Shown here piece by piece: positions 9,352-18,753 of a stretch of 64,000 nucleotides of DNA. Numbering within the stretch: position 1 is the stretch's first letter; the number at the start of each line of letters is the position of its first letter. The translations under genes were made by a program, and so were the position numbers. The DNA comes from CABYIR01 sp038103905 (GTDB taxonomy: Bacteria > Pseudomonadota > Alphaproteobacteria > Pelagibacterales > AG-422-B15): assembly GCA_038103905.1 (NCBI GenBank), contig JAYNZW010000004.1:1-64000 (forward strand), written 5' to 3'. The notes below the pieces were generated by a model. It made no database searches. It had not been told where the DNA came from and saw only the letters and a list, made by a program, of their open reading frames with translations.

Positions 9352-10494
9352 TTATTGTCTAACTATTTTTTCATAAAAATCTAATGTCTTCTTGCACATT
9401 TTATCTTTTCCATAATTATTTTTAATATGCTCAATAGCTAAATTTGCATTTTCATTTGAACAATATTTATTATTTTCGATTACATATAAAATTTTTTCCA
9501 TTAGATCGGACGTATCTTTTGGAGAATATAAGTATCCTGTCTTACCTTCAATGATTGTTTCCTGCGAACCGCCATGATTACTTGCTATGATAATCTTACC
9601 CATCGCTTGAGCTTCTATTGAAACTCTTCCAAATGCCTCAGGATCAGTAGACGATGAAATTACTATATCTGATAAAGAATAAATTAAATTCATTTTATTT
9701 GTAGGCCCATAAAATTTGATTACATGCTCTAAATTTTTAACTTTAATGAAATTCTCTATTTTTTTCTTTAGAGATTCATTTTGATCTGGGCCAATGAAAA
9801 GGACCTCAATACTTAAATCTTTTTTATGGAGCAATTTAGAAATTGCTTCAACTAAAATAAAGTGCCCCTTCCATTCAGTTACTCTGGCTGGCAATAATAT
9901 TTTTATAGTACCATCTTTTAAACCATAATTTTTTATTGCATTGCTTATATCATCATCAGAAATAACTTTTGGATGAAAAAAATTTAAGTCAATACCTCTT
10001 TCAATTGTTTTAATTGAACCTTTTTTTAAGACATAATTTTTTTCAATATGATCACGAATAAAATTTGAAATTGCGATAGTTCCATCCATCCTTAGCATGA
10101 TTGAATTATAGAATTTTTTTAAAGAGCTTCTAAAATTATAAGTACCATGAAAAGTTGATATGCACGTAATATCAATAATTTTTGATACAAAAAAAACACT
10201 CCATGCTGGAGCTCTACTTCTGACATGTATAAGTTTGATATGATATTTTTTTATAAAGCCAATTATTAAAAAAATATTTTTTAAAATAATAAAAGGGTTT
10301 TTCGAATTTACTGGTCCTAACAATACTTTTGTTCCATTTGCTTCAACATCCTTAATTTTACTACCTGAAGTAGTTAAAATATAAGATTCATAATTATTTG
10401 CTGTGAGATAGTTTGCAATATCAATACATCCCTGCTCTGCGCCTGATACATTTAAGTTGGGGATTACTTGCAATACTGATAATTTTGATTGCAT
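9352..10494 (-). CDS. Glycosyltransferase family 4
   Basis: A GT-B retaining glycosyltransferase, 380 residues, probably acting on lipopolysaccharide or another cell-surface glycan at the inner membrane. The N-terminal acceptor domain begins VLQVIPNLNVSGAEQGCIDIA. The C-terminal donor domain has LLPARVTEWKGHFILVEA and the family E-x7-E region, SSTDPEAFGRVSIEAQAMG followed by HGGSQETI. It is the first gene of the minus-strand run that continues into thrS. It is divergent from the hydrolase at 10535, with only 40 bases between them for both promoters. Confidence 0.87.
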   Translation of the reverse strand: MQSKLSVLQVIPNLNVSGAEQGCIDIANYLTANNYESYILTTSGSKIKDVEANGTKVLLGPVNSKNPFIILKNIFLIIGFIKKYHIKLIHVRSRAPAWSVFFVSKIIDITCISTFHGTYNFRSSLKKFYNSIMLRMDGTIAISNFIRDHIEKNYVLKKGSIKTIERGIDLNFFHPKVISDDDISNAIKNYGLKDGTIKILLPARVTEWKGHFILVEAISKLLHKKDLSIEVLFIGPDQNESLKKKIENFIKVKNLEHVIKFYGPTNKMNLIYSLSDIVISSSTDPEAFGRVSIEAQAMGKIIIASNHGGSQETIIEGKTGYLYSPKDTSDLMEKILYVIENNKYCSNENANLAIEHIKNNYGKDKMCKKTLDFYEKIVRQ

Positions 10495-10534
10495 AAAATT
10501 GCTCTAATAGTTAAATGCCATATAGTAAAATATT

Positions 10535-11275
10535 ATGAATAATAAAATACATCATTTACAAGACGTAAACAATGAGATGCTTGCTTATTATTTTAATGAT
10601 TTAAAATCAGATACAACTCTATTTTTTTTTGGTGGTTATAGTTCAGATATGACAGGAACAAAGGCAACGGCTTTAAGTCAATGGACAGAAACATTAAAAA
10701 TAAATTATTTACGATTTGACTATTCTGGTCACGGTCAATCATCAGGTGATTTTAGTAAAGGAACACTATCAAAATGGCTGGGCGAAGCACAATTTTTTTT
10801 TGAAAAATTTAAATCAAAAAAAAATATTGTTATAGGGTCCAGTATGGGTGGGTGGATTGCTTTATTGACAGCAATAAACAATAAAGATATTGATGGACTA
10901 ATAGGCATCGCTTCTGCTCCAGATTTTACAAAAAATGAATGGGATAGACTTTCTGAAAAAGAAAAGGAAGACTTTAAAACAAATGGTTCAGTTTTATTTC
11001 CTGATGATGATTATGGAGATTATGAAGTTTTTTATGAATTTGTTAAAGACGGTTTTCAACATGAAATACTTGATAAAGAAATTGAAATTTTTTGTCCGGT
11101 TAGACTTTTACATGGAAAACTTGATAAGGTAATAGATTATAATGTTTCTAAAAAAGTTATTGAACAATTATCTGGTAAGAATAAATCTCTTACCATAATT
11201 GATGATGGTGATCATAACTTATCGAGAAAACAAGACTTAGAAATTTTATTCAAGACAATAAAAGAGCTTCTTTGA
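10535..11275 (+). CDS. Alpha/beta-hydrolase (ABHD10-like esterase)
   Basis: A soluble serine hydrolase of 246 residues with no signal peptide. FFFGGYSSDMTGTKA marks the oxyanion strand-loop, FDYSGHGQSSG the following turn, GSSMGGW the nucleophile elbow (GxSxG), and LLHGKLDKVIDY and DDGDHNL supply the Asp and His of the triad. This pattern resembles the ABHD10 depalmitoylase/esterase group common in Alphaproteobacteria, but the substrate is unknown. The EamA transporter follows after 4 bases, so the two are probably co-transcribed. Confidence 0.8.
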   Translation: MNNKIHHLQDVNNEMLAYYFNDLKSDTTLFFFGGYSSDMTGTKATALSQWTETLKINYLRFDYSGHGQSSGDFSKGTLSKWLGEAQFFFEKFKSKKNIVIGSSMGGWIALLTAINNKDIDGLIGIASAPDFTKNEWDRLSEKEKEDFKTNGSVLFPDDDYGDYEVFYEFVKDGFQHEILDKEIEIFCPVRLLHGKLDKVIDYNVSKKVIEQLSGKNKSLTIIDDGDHNLSRKQDLEILFKTIKELL

Positions 11276-11279
11276 TTTT

Positions 11280-12176
11280 ATGTCTAAAAGTTTTTCATCT
11301 GAATTTAATAACTACAGTTTATTAGTTTTTTTAGGAGCAGTATGGGCAGCATCATTTGTAGCTATTAAATCTTCAAACGAAATTTTTAATCCTATTGAAG
11401 TTGGATTCTATAGAACTCTAATAGGTTCTCTTTTTTTATTTTGTGCTGTAAAACTGAGAAAAGGATCAATAAATATATTTAGCGAGAATACTAAAACATA
11501 TAGTATTGTTGGTTTCTTAAATGCGTCAGTTCCATTTACTCTCCTACCTTATGGCCTAATATCTCTTCCAAGTAATATTGGAGTAATAATTTTATCTGCA
11601 AATCCATTTTTAGCATTGGTTCTGGCTCATTATTTTACTTTAGATGAAAAGCTCTCTACTAGAAAAGTAATAGGAAGTATAATCGGTTTTTCTGGAGTTA
11701 TATTTGCAGTTGGGGTTGAGGTTTTTGTCAGTGATATAGACTCGTTAATTGCTGCACTTGCAATTTATATTGGCGCTTCAAGTTATGTTGTATCTAATTT
11801 GATAATAAGAAAAATTTCTGATTTACCATCAGATATGGTTACTATGAATACATTATTTTGGGGAACAATATGGCTGGTTCCACTTATGCTCCTGTTTGGA
11901 AATTTTCATATTATAGATTTTAAATGGATACCTTTTCTCTCATTATTGTATCTAGGAATTATACCAACCGGCTTTGCATTTAGTTTAAGACAAGTCCTGA
12001 TCAGAAATGCAGGGTCAACTTTCATGATGCAAGTAGGATATATAATACCTGTTTTTGGTGTATTTTATGGATGGCTCTTACTCGGAGAAAAAGTGGGCTA
12101 TTCACTGATAATTTCGGTGATACTAGTAATCACTGGAATAGGTATTAGTCGTATCCAAGTAAATAAAAAAAAATAG
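11280..12176 (+). CDS. EamA-family (DMT) transporter
   Basis: An inner-membrane drug/metabolite transporter of 298 residues with about ten hydrophobic helices in two EamA repeats. Repeat 1 starts LLVFLGAVWAASFVAIKSS and repeat 2 follows IAALAIYIGASSYVVSNLI. Members export amino acids, nucleotides or other small metabolites; the substrate cannot be deduced. It lies 4 bases after the hydrolase and converges on accA, with 6 bases between the two stops and no room for a terminator. Confidence 0.88.
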   Translation: MSKSFSSEFNNYSLLVFLGAVWAASFVAIKSSNEIFNPIEVGFYRTLIGSLFLFCAVKLRKGSINIFSENTKTYSIVGFLNASVPFTLLPYGLISLPSNIGVIILSANPFLALVLAHYFTLDEKLSTRKVIGSIIGFSGVIFAVGVEVFVSDIDSLIAALAIYIGASSYVVSNLIIRKISDLPSDMVTMNTLFWGTIWLVPLMLLFGNFHIIDFKWIPFLSLLYLGIIPTGFAFSLRQVLIRNAGSTFMMQVGYIIPVFGVFYGWLLLGEKVGYSLIISVILVITGIGISRIQVNKKK

Positions 12177-12182
12177 TTTAAT

Positions 12183-13289
12183 TTAGCTTAGCCAGTAAGT
12201 AAAAAAAATAAGACTTGCAACAATAACTAAGAAAGATATTTGAGTTTTGGTATTTAAATAAAAAGGCTGCTGTGGTCGAGACTTGCCATATTTATTATCT
12301 AAAACTTCATTTGCTGTTGTTGTTTTTTCACTAAATAAACCTAGTCTTCCTATTTGTAAGTAGCGCTCTTGCCTAGAATGTTTTAGCTCATTACCATGTT
12401 GATTTGAAAGAATATTTAAACAGTTTTCAATAGCGTCTCCAGTATTATTAATAGCAATTGAATGATGCCTGTGAGCTCCACCGATTGGCTCGGGAATAAT
12501 TTTATCGATAACATCAATTTTTAACATATCCGCAGCAGTAAGCTTGAGGGCCTCAGCTGCTTCAGCCGTTTTGGAGGTATCCTTCCACAGAATAGATGAA
12601 CAGCCCTCAGGTGAAATCACAGAATAAACGGAATTTTCAAGCATCAAAACATTATTTCCTGTTCCAATAGCAACTGCACCACCTGACCCACCTTCTCCAA
12701 TAATAACTACTACAATAGGTACACCAAGGGATAAGCAGCATTCTGTAGTTCTTGCAATAGCTTCTGACTGACCCCTTTGTTCAGCACCTAATCCCGAATA
12801 AGCGCCAGGAGTATCCACGAAAGAAATTACCGGAATATCAAAATGTTCCGCAAGTTTCATAAGTCGTTGAGCCTTTCTATACCCTTCTGGTTTAGGCATT
12901 CCAAAATTATGCTCAATTCTAGAATATGTATCATGCCCTTTTTCATGTCCCATGACTAGAACTGACTGACCTCTAAATTTACCAAATCCACCGATAATCG
13001 CTTTATCTTCTGAAAAAGTTCTATCACCAGATAAAGGGTAAAAGTCAGTTATAAGATTATCAATATAGTCTTGTGTCTTAGGTCTCTGAGGGTGTCTAGA
13101 AATTTGAGTTCTTTGCCATGGAGTAATGCTTGAAAAAATTTTCTCGTATGAAGCATTTATTTGATTTTCAATTTCTTGTATTTCGTCAACTAAAAGATCA
13201 GAGGGATTACTCTCATTTAAACTTTTTAATTCTAGAATTCGTGAGTCTAATGATTCTATTGGCTTTTCAAAATCTAAATATGTATTCAT
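12183..13289 (-). CDS. accA: Acetyl-CoA carboxylase carboxyltransferase alpha subunit with C-terminal hydrophobic tail
   Basis: Alpha chain of the carboxyltransferase that makes malonyl-CoA for fatty acid synthesis. Family marks are the N-terminal helical part (LDFEKPIESLDSRILELKSL), PWQRTQISRHPQRPKTQDYI, PVISFVDTPGAYSGLGAEQRGQSEAI and GEGGSGGAVAIGTGN. AccA is normally about 315-325 residues; this one is 368. The extra C-terminus ends in a strongly hydrophobic stretch (about residues 350-367, SFLVIVASLIFFTYWL), which looks like a single membrane-spanning tail anchor. The gene lies 17 bases after malyl-CoA lyase. The assignment is firm; membrane attachment is inferred. Confidence 0.95.
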   Translation of the reverse strand: MNTYLDFEKPIESLDSRILELKSLNESNPSDLLVDEIQEIENQINASYEKIFSSITPWQRTQISRHPQRPKTQDYIDNLITDFYPLSGDRTFSEDKAIIGGFGKFRGQSVLVMGHEKGHDTYSRIEHNFGMPKPEGYRKAQRLMKLAEHFDIPVISFVDTPGAYSGLGAEQRGQSEAIARTTECCLSLGVPIVVVIIGEGGSGGAVAIGTGNNVLMLENSVYSVISPEGCSSILWKDTSKTAEAAEALKLTAADMLKIDVIDKIIPEPIGGAHRHHSIAINNTGDAIENCLNILSNQHGNELKHSRQERYLQIGRLGLFSEKTTTANEVLDNKYGKSRPQQPFYLNTKTQISFLVIVASLIFFTYWLS

Positions 13290-13306
13290 AGATTTAATTA
13301 CGCCAT

Positions 13307-14284
13307 TTAGCTTTGTGACTCAATTAATTCAGTTTGCGTGATAATTTGTTCAGCTTGTCTAACTGATGCCGCATCAATTAATTTTCCGTTCAATGTAGCA
13401 GCTCCAGCGCCTGACTCTTGAGCTGCCTTCATAGCTTTTAGAATTTCCCTAGCTTTTGTTACTTCAGCTTCGGGTAAAGTGAATACCTCATTCGCTAAAT
13501 CTACTTGACTTGGATGTATTGCCCATTTTCCTTCACAGCCTAAAATTGCTGTTCTTTTAGCATGAGCAATAAAACCATCTGGATCTGAGAAATCACCAAA
13601 AGGACCGTCTATGATTCTTAAGCCATGTGCGCGACCAATAGTTGTCATTTTAGAAACTGGATAATGCCATAAATCATTCCAATGCTTCTCTCTTTTACCT
13701 TCTATTTCATCAGTTAGAGTAACATAATCTACATTTGGTCCACCAATATTGGTTGTCCGCATTCGGACAGAAGCTGCATAATCTGCATAGCCAAAATGTA
13801 AAGACTCTATTCTTTTACTACCAGTAATTATATTATCTAAATTCGTAATACCCAATGACGTTTCAACAATTAATTCAAAACCAATTTTTTTCTTTCTTTC
13901 AATTTTATTTTCAATTTGCGTAACAAGCATATCAATTGCATAGCAATCCTCTGGAACACCAACTTTTGGAATCATTATAAGATCAAGTCTTTCACCAGCA
14001 TTTTCCATAACGTCTATTACATCTCGATAACAGTAACTTGTATCAAGGCCATTAATTCTTATCGAAATTGTCTTTTTGCCAAAATCGAAATCATTAAGGG
14101 CTTCAATAATATTTTTTTTAGCTTGATCCTTGTCTTGAGGTGCAACTGCATCCTCTAAATCAATACAAATTACATCAGCATTACTGCTAACAGCTTTTCC
14201 GAAAAGCTCTGGCTTAGATCCAGGCACAAATAATTCTGATCTATTTAGTCTAGTTCTTACTGTCTTTAACTCTGAAAAACTCAT
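13307..14284 (-). CDS. mcl1: L-malyl-CoA/beta-methylmalyl-CoA lyase
   Basis: An HpcH/HpaI-type aldolase of the citrate lyase beta family, 325 residues. In the EMC pathway it splits beta-methylmalyl-CoA into glyoxylate and propionyl-CoA and condenses or cleaves malyl-CoA. Matching marks are ELFVPGSKPELFGKA, DLEDAVAPQDK, SIRINGLDTSYCYRDV, MIPKVG, the conserved Glu in FELIVETSLGI, and GPFGDFSDPDGF followed by GKWAIHPSQVDLANEVF. These closely resemble the Rhodobacter Mcl1 pattern. The paralog Mcl2 (malyl-CoA thioesterase) is the main alternative. It lies between xerD and accA rather than beside other EMC genes. Confidence 0.88.
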   Translation of the reverse strand: MSFSELKTVRTRLNRSELFVPGSKPELFGKAVSSNADVICIDLEDAVAPQDKDQAKKNIIEALNDFDFGKKTISIRINGLDTSYCYRDVIDVMENAGERLDLIMIPKVGVPEDCYAIDMLVTQIENKIERKKKIGFELIVETSLGITNLDNIITGSKRIESLHFGYADYAASVRMRTTNIGGPNVDYVTLTDEIEGKREKHWNDLWHYPVSKMTTIGRAHGLRIIDGPFGDFSDPDGFIAHAKRTAILGCEGKWAIHPSQVDLANEVFTLPEAEVTKAREILKAMKAAQESGAGAATLNGKLIDAASVRQAEQIITQTELIESQS

Positions 14285-14335
14285 AATTTATGTTGATTAT
14301 CATTTAAGGTTTAAAATATCAAGTAAATATAAATG

Positions 14336-15253
14336 TCAGTTAATTTCAATTTTTGATAAAGGGTGGTTATCTGAAACTATTTTTTTTAGCCTATCTTTAA
14401 GAACATGGGTATAAATCTGAGTAGTGGATATATCAGCATGGCCAAGCATTTGCTGCAATGCTCTTAAATCAACTCCATTAGCAAGAAGGTGAGTTGCAAA
14501 TGCGTGTCTCAATTTATGCGGACTAACATTAAAATTATTTAAACTAATCTTCTCACATAAATTATTTAAAAGTTGATTAAAACGCTGACGTGTAATGTGC
14601 CCACTTGATGACTGCTTAGATGGGAAAAGCCATTTTGACTCAGAATTGTTCACTAAAAATTTACTTCTTACCTCTAAAAATTTTCTTATTTTATCTTCTG
14701 TATTTTCACTTATTGGCACTAATCTCTCTTTATTTCCTTTTCCTTGTATTAAAAGAAAGTTTTTTTCTGCGTAAATTGATGACAATTTCATTTCAACAAG
14801 TTCTGAAATTCTTATTCCTGTAGCATATAGAATTTCAATCATTGTATTTAATCGAATTCCATTGATGGTTTTATCTTCGCGAGATTTATGAATCAATTTA
14901 TCCACCTGAGAAATTGATAGAATTTTTGGCAACTTTTTAAGTTGCTTCGGTAGCTCTATTTCTTGAATCGGATTTTTTTTAATAATTTTTTCTTCAAGCA
15001 AAAAAATAAAAAAATGACTTAGTGCAGACAACTTTCTTGAGATTGTAGATTTCTCAAATCCTTGATTAGTAAATTTAGATATATACAGTTCAACGTCTTT
15101 TGATATTACTTCACTTAATTTTTTTCTTTTTGTTTCAATATATTTTAAAAATTGTAGTATGTCATTTTTGTAGGAAACTCTGGTATTAGCGGCTAGACCT
15201 TTTTCAGACGCTAAAACTTCAATAAAATTTTCAAGTATGAGGATATCTTTCAC
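14336..15253 (-). CDS. xerD: Tyrosine recombinase XerD
   Basis: Site-specific recombinase that resolves chromosome dimers with XerC at dif. The 305-residue length is normal. An N-terminal SAM-like core-binding domain (about 1-90, with VSYKNDILQFLKYIE) is followed by the catalytic domain with Arg in YATGIRISEL, the box II motif HKLRHAFATHLL, His in LGHADISTTQ and the nucleophile Tyr in IYTHV. No mobile-element features surround it; its neighbours are metabolic genes, so it is the housekeeping enzyme. It begins 5 bases after the unknown exported protein. Confidence 0.92.
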   Translation of the reverse strand: MKDILILENFIEVLASEKGLAANTRVSYKNDILQFLKYIETKRKKLSEVISKDVELYISKFTNQGFEKSTISRKLSALSHFFIFLLEEKIIKKNPIQEIELPKQLKKLPKILSISQVDKLIHKSREDKTINGIRLNTMIEILYATGIRISELVEMKLSSIYAEKNFLLIQGKGNKERLVPISENTEDKIRKFLEVRSKFLVNNSESKWLFPSKQSSSGHITRQRFNQLLNNLCEKISLNNFNVSPHKLRHAFATHLLANGVDLRALQQMLGHADISTTQIYTHVLKDRLKKIVSDNHPLSKIEIN

Positions 15254-15258
15254 TCTTA

Positions 15259-17043
15259 TTAAATTAAATTATTTGCAAAATATTCAAATAAAAATTCATT
15301 CGTATATATTGGGTTAATTGTTTCTAGAGTTTGAATAATTGAGAATAATGCGTAAACGTCCTTTGAATGCTCATTATTATTACCATATATAATACTTAAT
15401 AATAAAATTGCTTCGCCAACACTTATATCCTTAATTCGATTCAGATATTCTACGAATTTTATATTTATTGTAATTCCAGAAGTTCTATTCATATCATTTG
15501 GTGATTTCCAAAATTCTAAAAATTTATTTTCTTGTCTCATTGAGAAAAATTTAGCAATAAGATTTTTATCTAAAACACTTAATCCGTCTAAACTTAAATA
15601 AGTTTCTGCATTATTTAGAACACTCGAAGTCACCTCTTCGTTAGAATTCTTTAAAAATAGATAGAATTTTATTTTTTTTATTATTTCTTTCGACTCTTTA
15701 TCAAATGTAAGGATATCTAGCCACTCTTCACATTTTCCTAAGTCGTTATTAATCAACAAAATAATACAGATTGGCAATACTTCATTCCTATTAATCTGCT
15801 TAGGAGTAATAATTTTGGCTTTATCATACACTAAACTTGCGCTGTTTAAGAGCAGATCTTGTGAGCCCATTTCATTAACATAAATGCTAAGTAGCTTTGG
15901 AAGTTTACTTTGATCTGATGTGCTCCTAATTAAATTATAAATTCCAATTCTTTTTTTCATAGAGGATTCCATATTTAAATAATCAACTGATGTATTGAAA
16001 TTTAATCCAGTAAAATACTGCTTGTATAAATCACCAAGAGACTGGTCATCTAATGCGCTCATAGATAATAAATTTTCCGCTAGCATTACTTTCTTATCCT
16101 CTGATTTTATACCTGAATAAATAAAAAATAATTGTAATTCATAAGATGAGTTTTCATCAATCAGCTCAGAAAAATCAACTCCTAGATTTGAGATTAAATT
16201 AATTTTCTTAATATCAAGGCGCTCAATCTTTTTTAAATCAATTGGAGTGTTATTTATATATGAATAGAAAATATAGATTAAATCTTTATCGGCTATATTT
16301 TCTTCAGCTAGCAGGGAAATCATTAAATCTAGAGCAGGTAGATTATTAGACATAGCTTTACAAAATGAAGCAATTTCTAACTTGAATTTATTATCAGAGA
16401 TTTGATTCTCTAATTTACAAATTGTTTTATAATCTCCTTTTATTAATTTCGAATTGAAATATTTCATAAGAATATCGTCATTTAATTCATCCTTGGGAAT
16501 CAAATTAAAGAGAGTCTCAATTTGTTTGAAGTTGGCTGCTTTTTCTAAATAACTGATTTTTAAATCAAAGAAAATTTTTTCATTATTATTTTTCTGTATA
16601 GGCGGATTTGAAATAGTAAGTAAAGACTTATTTACTAACTTTTTTAAAAAAGTATTTCTCGTGTCTGATGGCAACTCATTTAGCAAATATTCAATTTGTT
16701 TAAAATTGGAATTTTTCCATAAGCTTATGGGAAAGCCACCATTTGACTCATCATAAATTCCAATGCTATCTAGACTTGAAACATTAATACTGCTTTGGTT
16801 AATTTCTTTTTTTGAATTATTTGAAATGTTCGTTAAAGATGAATTTGACGAATTTAAATCCTCTTTATTATCTTCATCATTACCTAATAGAGAATTGTTT
16901 TCCCATAAATTTAGGGGTTTTTTATCATTTTGATCGGCATAAGTAAGATTAATTGAAAATATTATAATTACCGATACTACTAAAGCGTTAAATATGTATA
17001 ATGAGGCACTATTTCTAATGAAATTTTTTTTAATATCTTTCAT
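15259..17043 (-). CDS. Unknown exported protein, 594 residues
   Basis: I do not recognise this protein. A basic N-terminus (MKDIKKNFIRNS) is followed by one hydrophobic segment (about residues 17-35) ending in LTYADQ, which fits a signal peptide or membrane anchor. Then comes an Asn/Ser/Asp-rich linker (about 38-90) and a long region of amphipathic helices with recurring Leu/Ile spacing (about 105-590), suggesting a periplasmic alpha-helical repeat fold. There are no cysteine clusters or catalytic motifs I can name. It stands immediately upstream of xerD and divergent from aroK. A periplasmic scaffold or assembly role is possible but only a guess. Confidence 0.6.
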   Translation of the reverse strand: MKDIKKNFIRNSASLYIFNALVVSVIIIFSINLTYADQNDKKPLNLWENNSLLGNDEDNKEDLNSSNSSLTNISNNSKKEINQSSINVSSLDSIGIYDESNGGFPISLWKNSNFKQIEYLLNELPSDTRNTFLKKLVNKSLLTISNPPIQKNNNEKIFFDLKISYLEKAANFKQIETLFNLIPKDELNDDILMKYFNSKLIKGDYKTICKLENQISDNKFKLEIASFCKAMSNNLPALDLMISLLAEENIADKDLIYIFYSYINNTPIDLKKIERLDIKKINLISNLGVDFSELIDENSSYELQLFFIYSGIKSEDKKVMLAENLLSMSALDDQSLGDLYKQYFTGLNFNTSVDYLNMESSMKKRIGIYNLIRSTSDQSKLPKLLSIYVNEMGSQDLLLNSASLVYDKAKIITPKQINRNEVLPICIILLINNDLGKCEEWLDILTFDKESKEIIKKIKFYLFLKNSNEEVTSSVLNNAETYLSLDGLSVLDKNLIAKFFSMRQENKFLEFWKSPNDMNRTSGITINIKFVEYLNRIKDISVGEAILLLSIIYGNNNEHSKDVYALFSIIQTLETINPIYTNEFLFEYFANNLI

Positions 17044-17120
17044 ATCGCCCCTTTGTAACAGATTAAACTAACGCTGTGAAATTTTATCACATTTAATATT
17101 ACAAAAATGTCGAAATTTAG

Positions 17121-17645
17121 ATGAAGAATAGTACACCAAATATTGTTTTATTAGGGCATATGGGCTCAGGCAAGTCAACAATTGGAAAAAGTTTAGCCAA
17201 AAAACTATCCATTGGTTTTCTTGATACTGACCAAGAAATTGAAAATTTTATGAATATGAAAATAAGTGATATTTTTGTAAATCACGGTGAGAACAAATTT
17301 AGAGAGATTGAAGAAGATGTAATTAGCAAAGTATTTAACACAAATAATAAAAAAGTAATCGCACTTGGCGGCGGTTCATTTGAGAATAAAAATATAAGGA
17401 ATATAGTTAAAGAAAAAAATATAAGTATATGGCTGAAATGTAATATTAATCTTTTAGTAGAAAGACTAAAAAAAAATAAAAATCGTCCACTACTTATTGG
17501 GAAGAATATTAAATCTGAAATAATGAATCTTAATAAAATACGAAAAGCTAATTATGAAAAAGCAGATTTTCATTATGATGTTTCTAAAAAGCAAAAAAGA
17601 ATTATTATAAAAGATATTATTGAATTTATAAAAAGTAACGTATGA
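17121..17645 (+). CDS. aroK: Shikimate kinase
   Basis: Phosphorylates shikimate with ATP, the fifth step of chorismate synthesis. The 174-residue length is usual. The Walker A motif GHMGSGKST is at about residues 12-20, the shikimate-binding Asp/Arg are in FLDTDQEIE and FREIEEDV, the GGG motif is ALGGGSF, and the lid region has RPLL. The aroK stop overlaps the aroB start by 4 bases, so the pair is one transcriptional and translational unit. PabB and TyrA elsewhere in this window use the chorismate produced. Confidence 0.95.
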   Translation: MKNSTPNIVLLGHMGSGKSTIGKSLAKKLSIGFLDTDQEIENFMNMKISDIFVNHGENKFREIEEDVISKVFNTNNKKVIALGGGSFENKNIRNIVKEKNISIWLKCNINLLVERLKKNKNRPLLIGKNIKSEIMNLNKIRKANYEKADFHYDVSKKQKRIIIKDIIEFIKSNV

Positions 17646-18751
17646 AAAACAAAAAATTAAATATATCAACTGCAAATAAAAATTATCCAATTGTAATTGG
17701 GTCAAATATATTTACAAATTTTTATAAAAATATTTCCTCTTATATTAAAAATAATAAAGTTTTTATTATTACTGACAAAAATATAAATGGTCTCTATCAA
17801 AAAGATTTAAAGAAAATAAAAAAGAATAAAAATTTAGATTTAGAGATTATTGTAATTGGTATTGGTGAAAAACAAAAAAATATAAGAAATATAAGTTCAA
17901 TATGTGATATTTTATTGAAAAAAAATATTTCAAGAGATGACACTATTATTGCATTCGGTGGAGGGGTTATCGGAGATATTACTGGTTTTGTGGCTAGTAT
18001 TATTTTAAGAGGAGTTAACTTTATTCAGATACCAACAACCTTATTAGCGCAGGTAGACTCTTCTGTTGGAGGAAAAACAGGGATTAATTCAGGATATGGT
18101 AAAAATTTAATTGGTAGCTTTTACCAGCCATCACTAGTTTTAATTGATATTAATTTTTTAACTAAATTAAATAATAGAGAAATGATTGCAGGCTATGCTG
18201 AAATCTTCAAATATGGCTTAATTTTTGATGCTAAATTCCTTAATTGGCTTGTTAAAAATGGAAAAAAAATAATGAATAGAAATAAGGAGTCATTGATTCA
18301 TGCAATATATCAGAGCTGTAAATGTAAAGCTGAAATCGTAACTCTTGATGAAAAGGAGAGTAGCGTAAGAGCTTTATTAAACTTTGGGCATACCTTTGGC
18401 CATGTAATAGAACAATCAAATTCCTATAAAACTAATATAAATCATGGAGAAGCAGTAGCTATGGGGATGGTTATGGCATTAAAACTATCATCATTAATCA
18501 ATTCAATATCAATGAATGATCTAAATAAAGTAATTAGCCATTTTAAATCACTTAAATTACCCACTCAGATACCTGCTGCTCTTAAAAGAAAACTTTCAGT
18601 AAGTAAATTTATTAGAACAATGAAAAACGATAAAAAAGTAAAAAATAATAAAATAAATTTAATTTTGCTTAAAAAAATTGGCAAAGCTTATCAAACCAAC
18701 AAATTTGATTCTCATTTACTTAAAACTGTTATAAAAGAGTCTATTACTTAA
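17642..18751 (+). CDS. aroB: 3-Dehydroquinate synthase
   Basis: NAD- and zinc-dependent cyclase that converts DAHP to 3-dehydroquinate. The 369-residue protein shows the NAD-binding IAFGGGVIGDITGFVAS, QIPTTLLAQVDSSVGGKTGIN (active site), the Glu of AGYAEIFKYG and the zinc ligands in NFGHTFGHVIEQ and NHGEAVAMGM. It overlaps aroK by 4 bases and is followed 2 bases later by the CNNM-type gene. The C-terminus is Lys/Asn-rich, in keeping with the AT bias. Confidence 0.95.
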   Translation: MKNKKLNISTANKNYPIVIGSNIFTNFYKNISSYIKNNKVFIITDKNINGLYQKDLKKIKKNKNLDLEIIVIGIGEKQKNIRNISSICDILLKKNISRDDTIIAFGGGVIGDITGFVASIILRGVNFIQIPTTLLAQVDSSVGGKTGINSGYGKNLIGSFYQPSLVLIDINFLTKLNNREMIAGYAEIFKYGLIFDAKFLNWLVKNGKKIMNRNKESLIHAIYQSCKCKAEIVTLDEKESSVRALLNFGHTFGHVIEQSNSYKTNINHGEAVAMGMVMALKLSSLINSISMNDLNKVISHFKSLKLPTQIPAALKRKLSVSKFIRTMKNDKKVKNNKINLILLKKIGKAYQTNKFDSHLLKTVIKESIT

Positions 18752-18753
18752 CA

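Noticed and set aside
14336..15253. xerD as an integrase of a mobile element
   Set aside because: No attachment-site repeats, no excisionase or phage genes; neighbours are metabolic and the sequence has the housekeeping XerD pattern.
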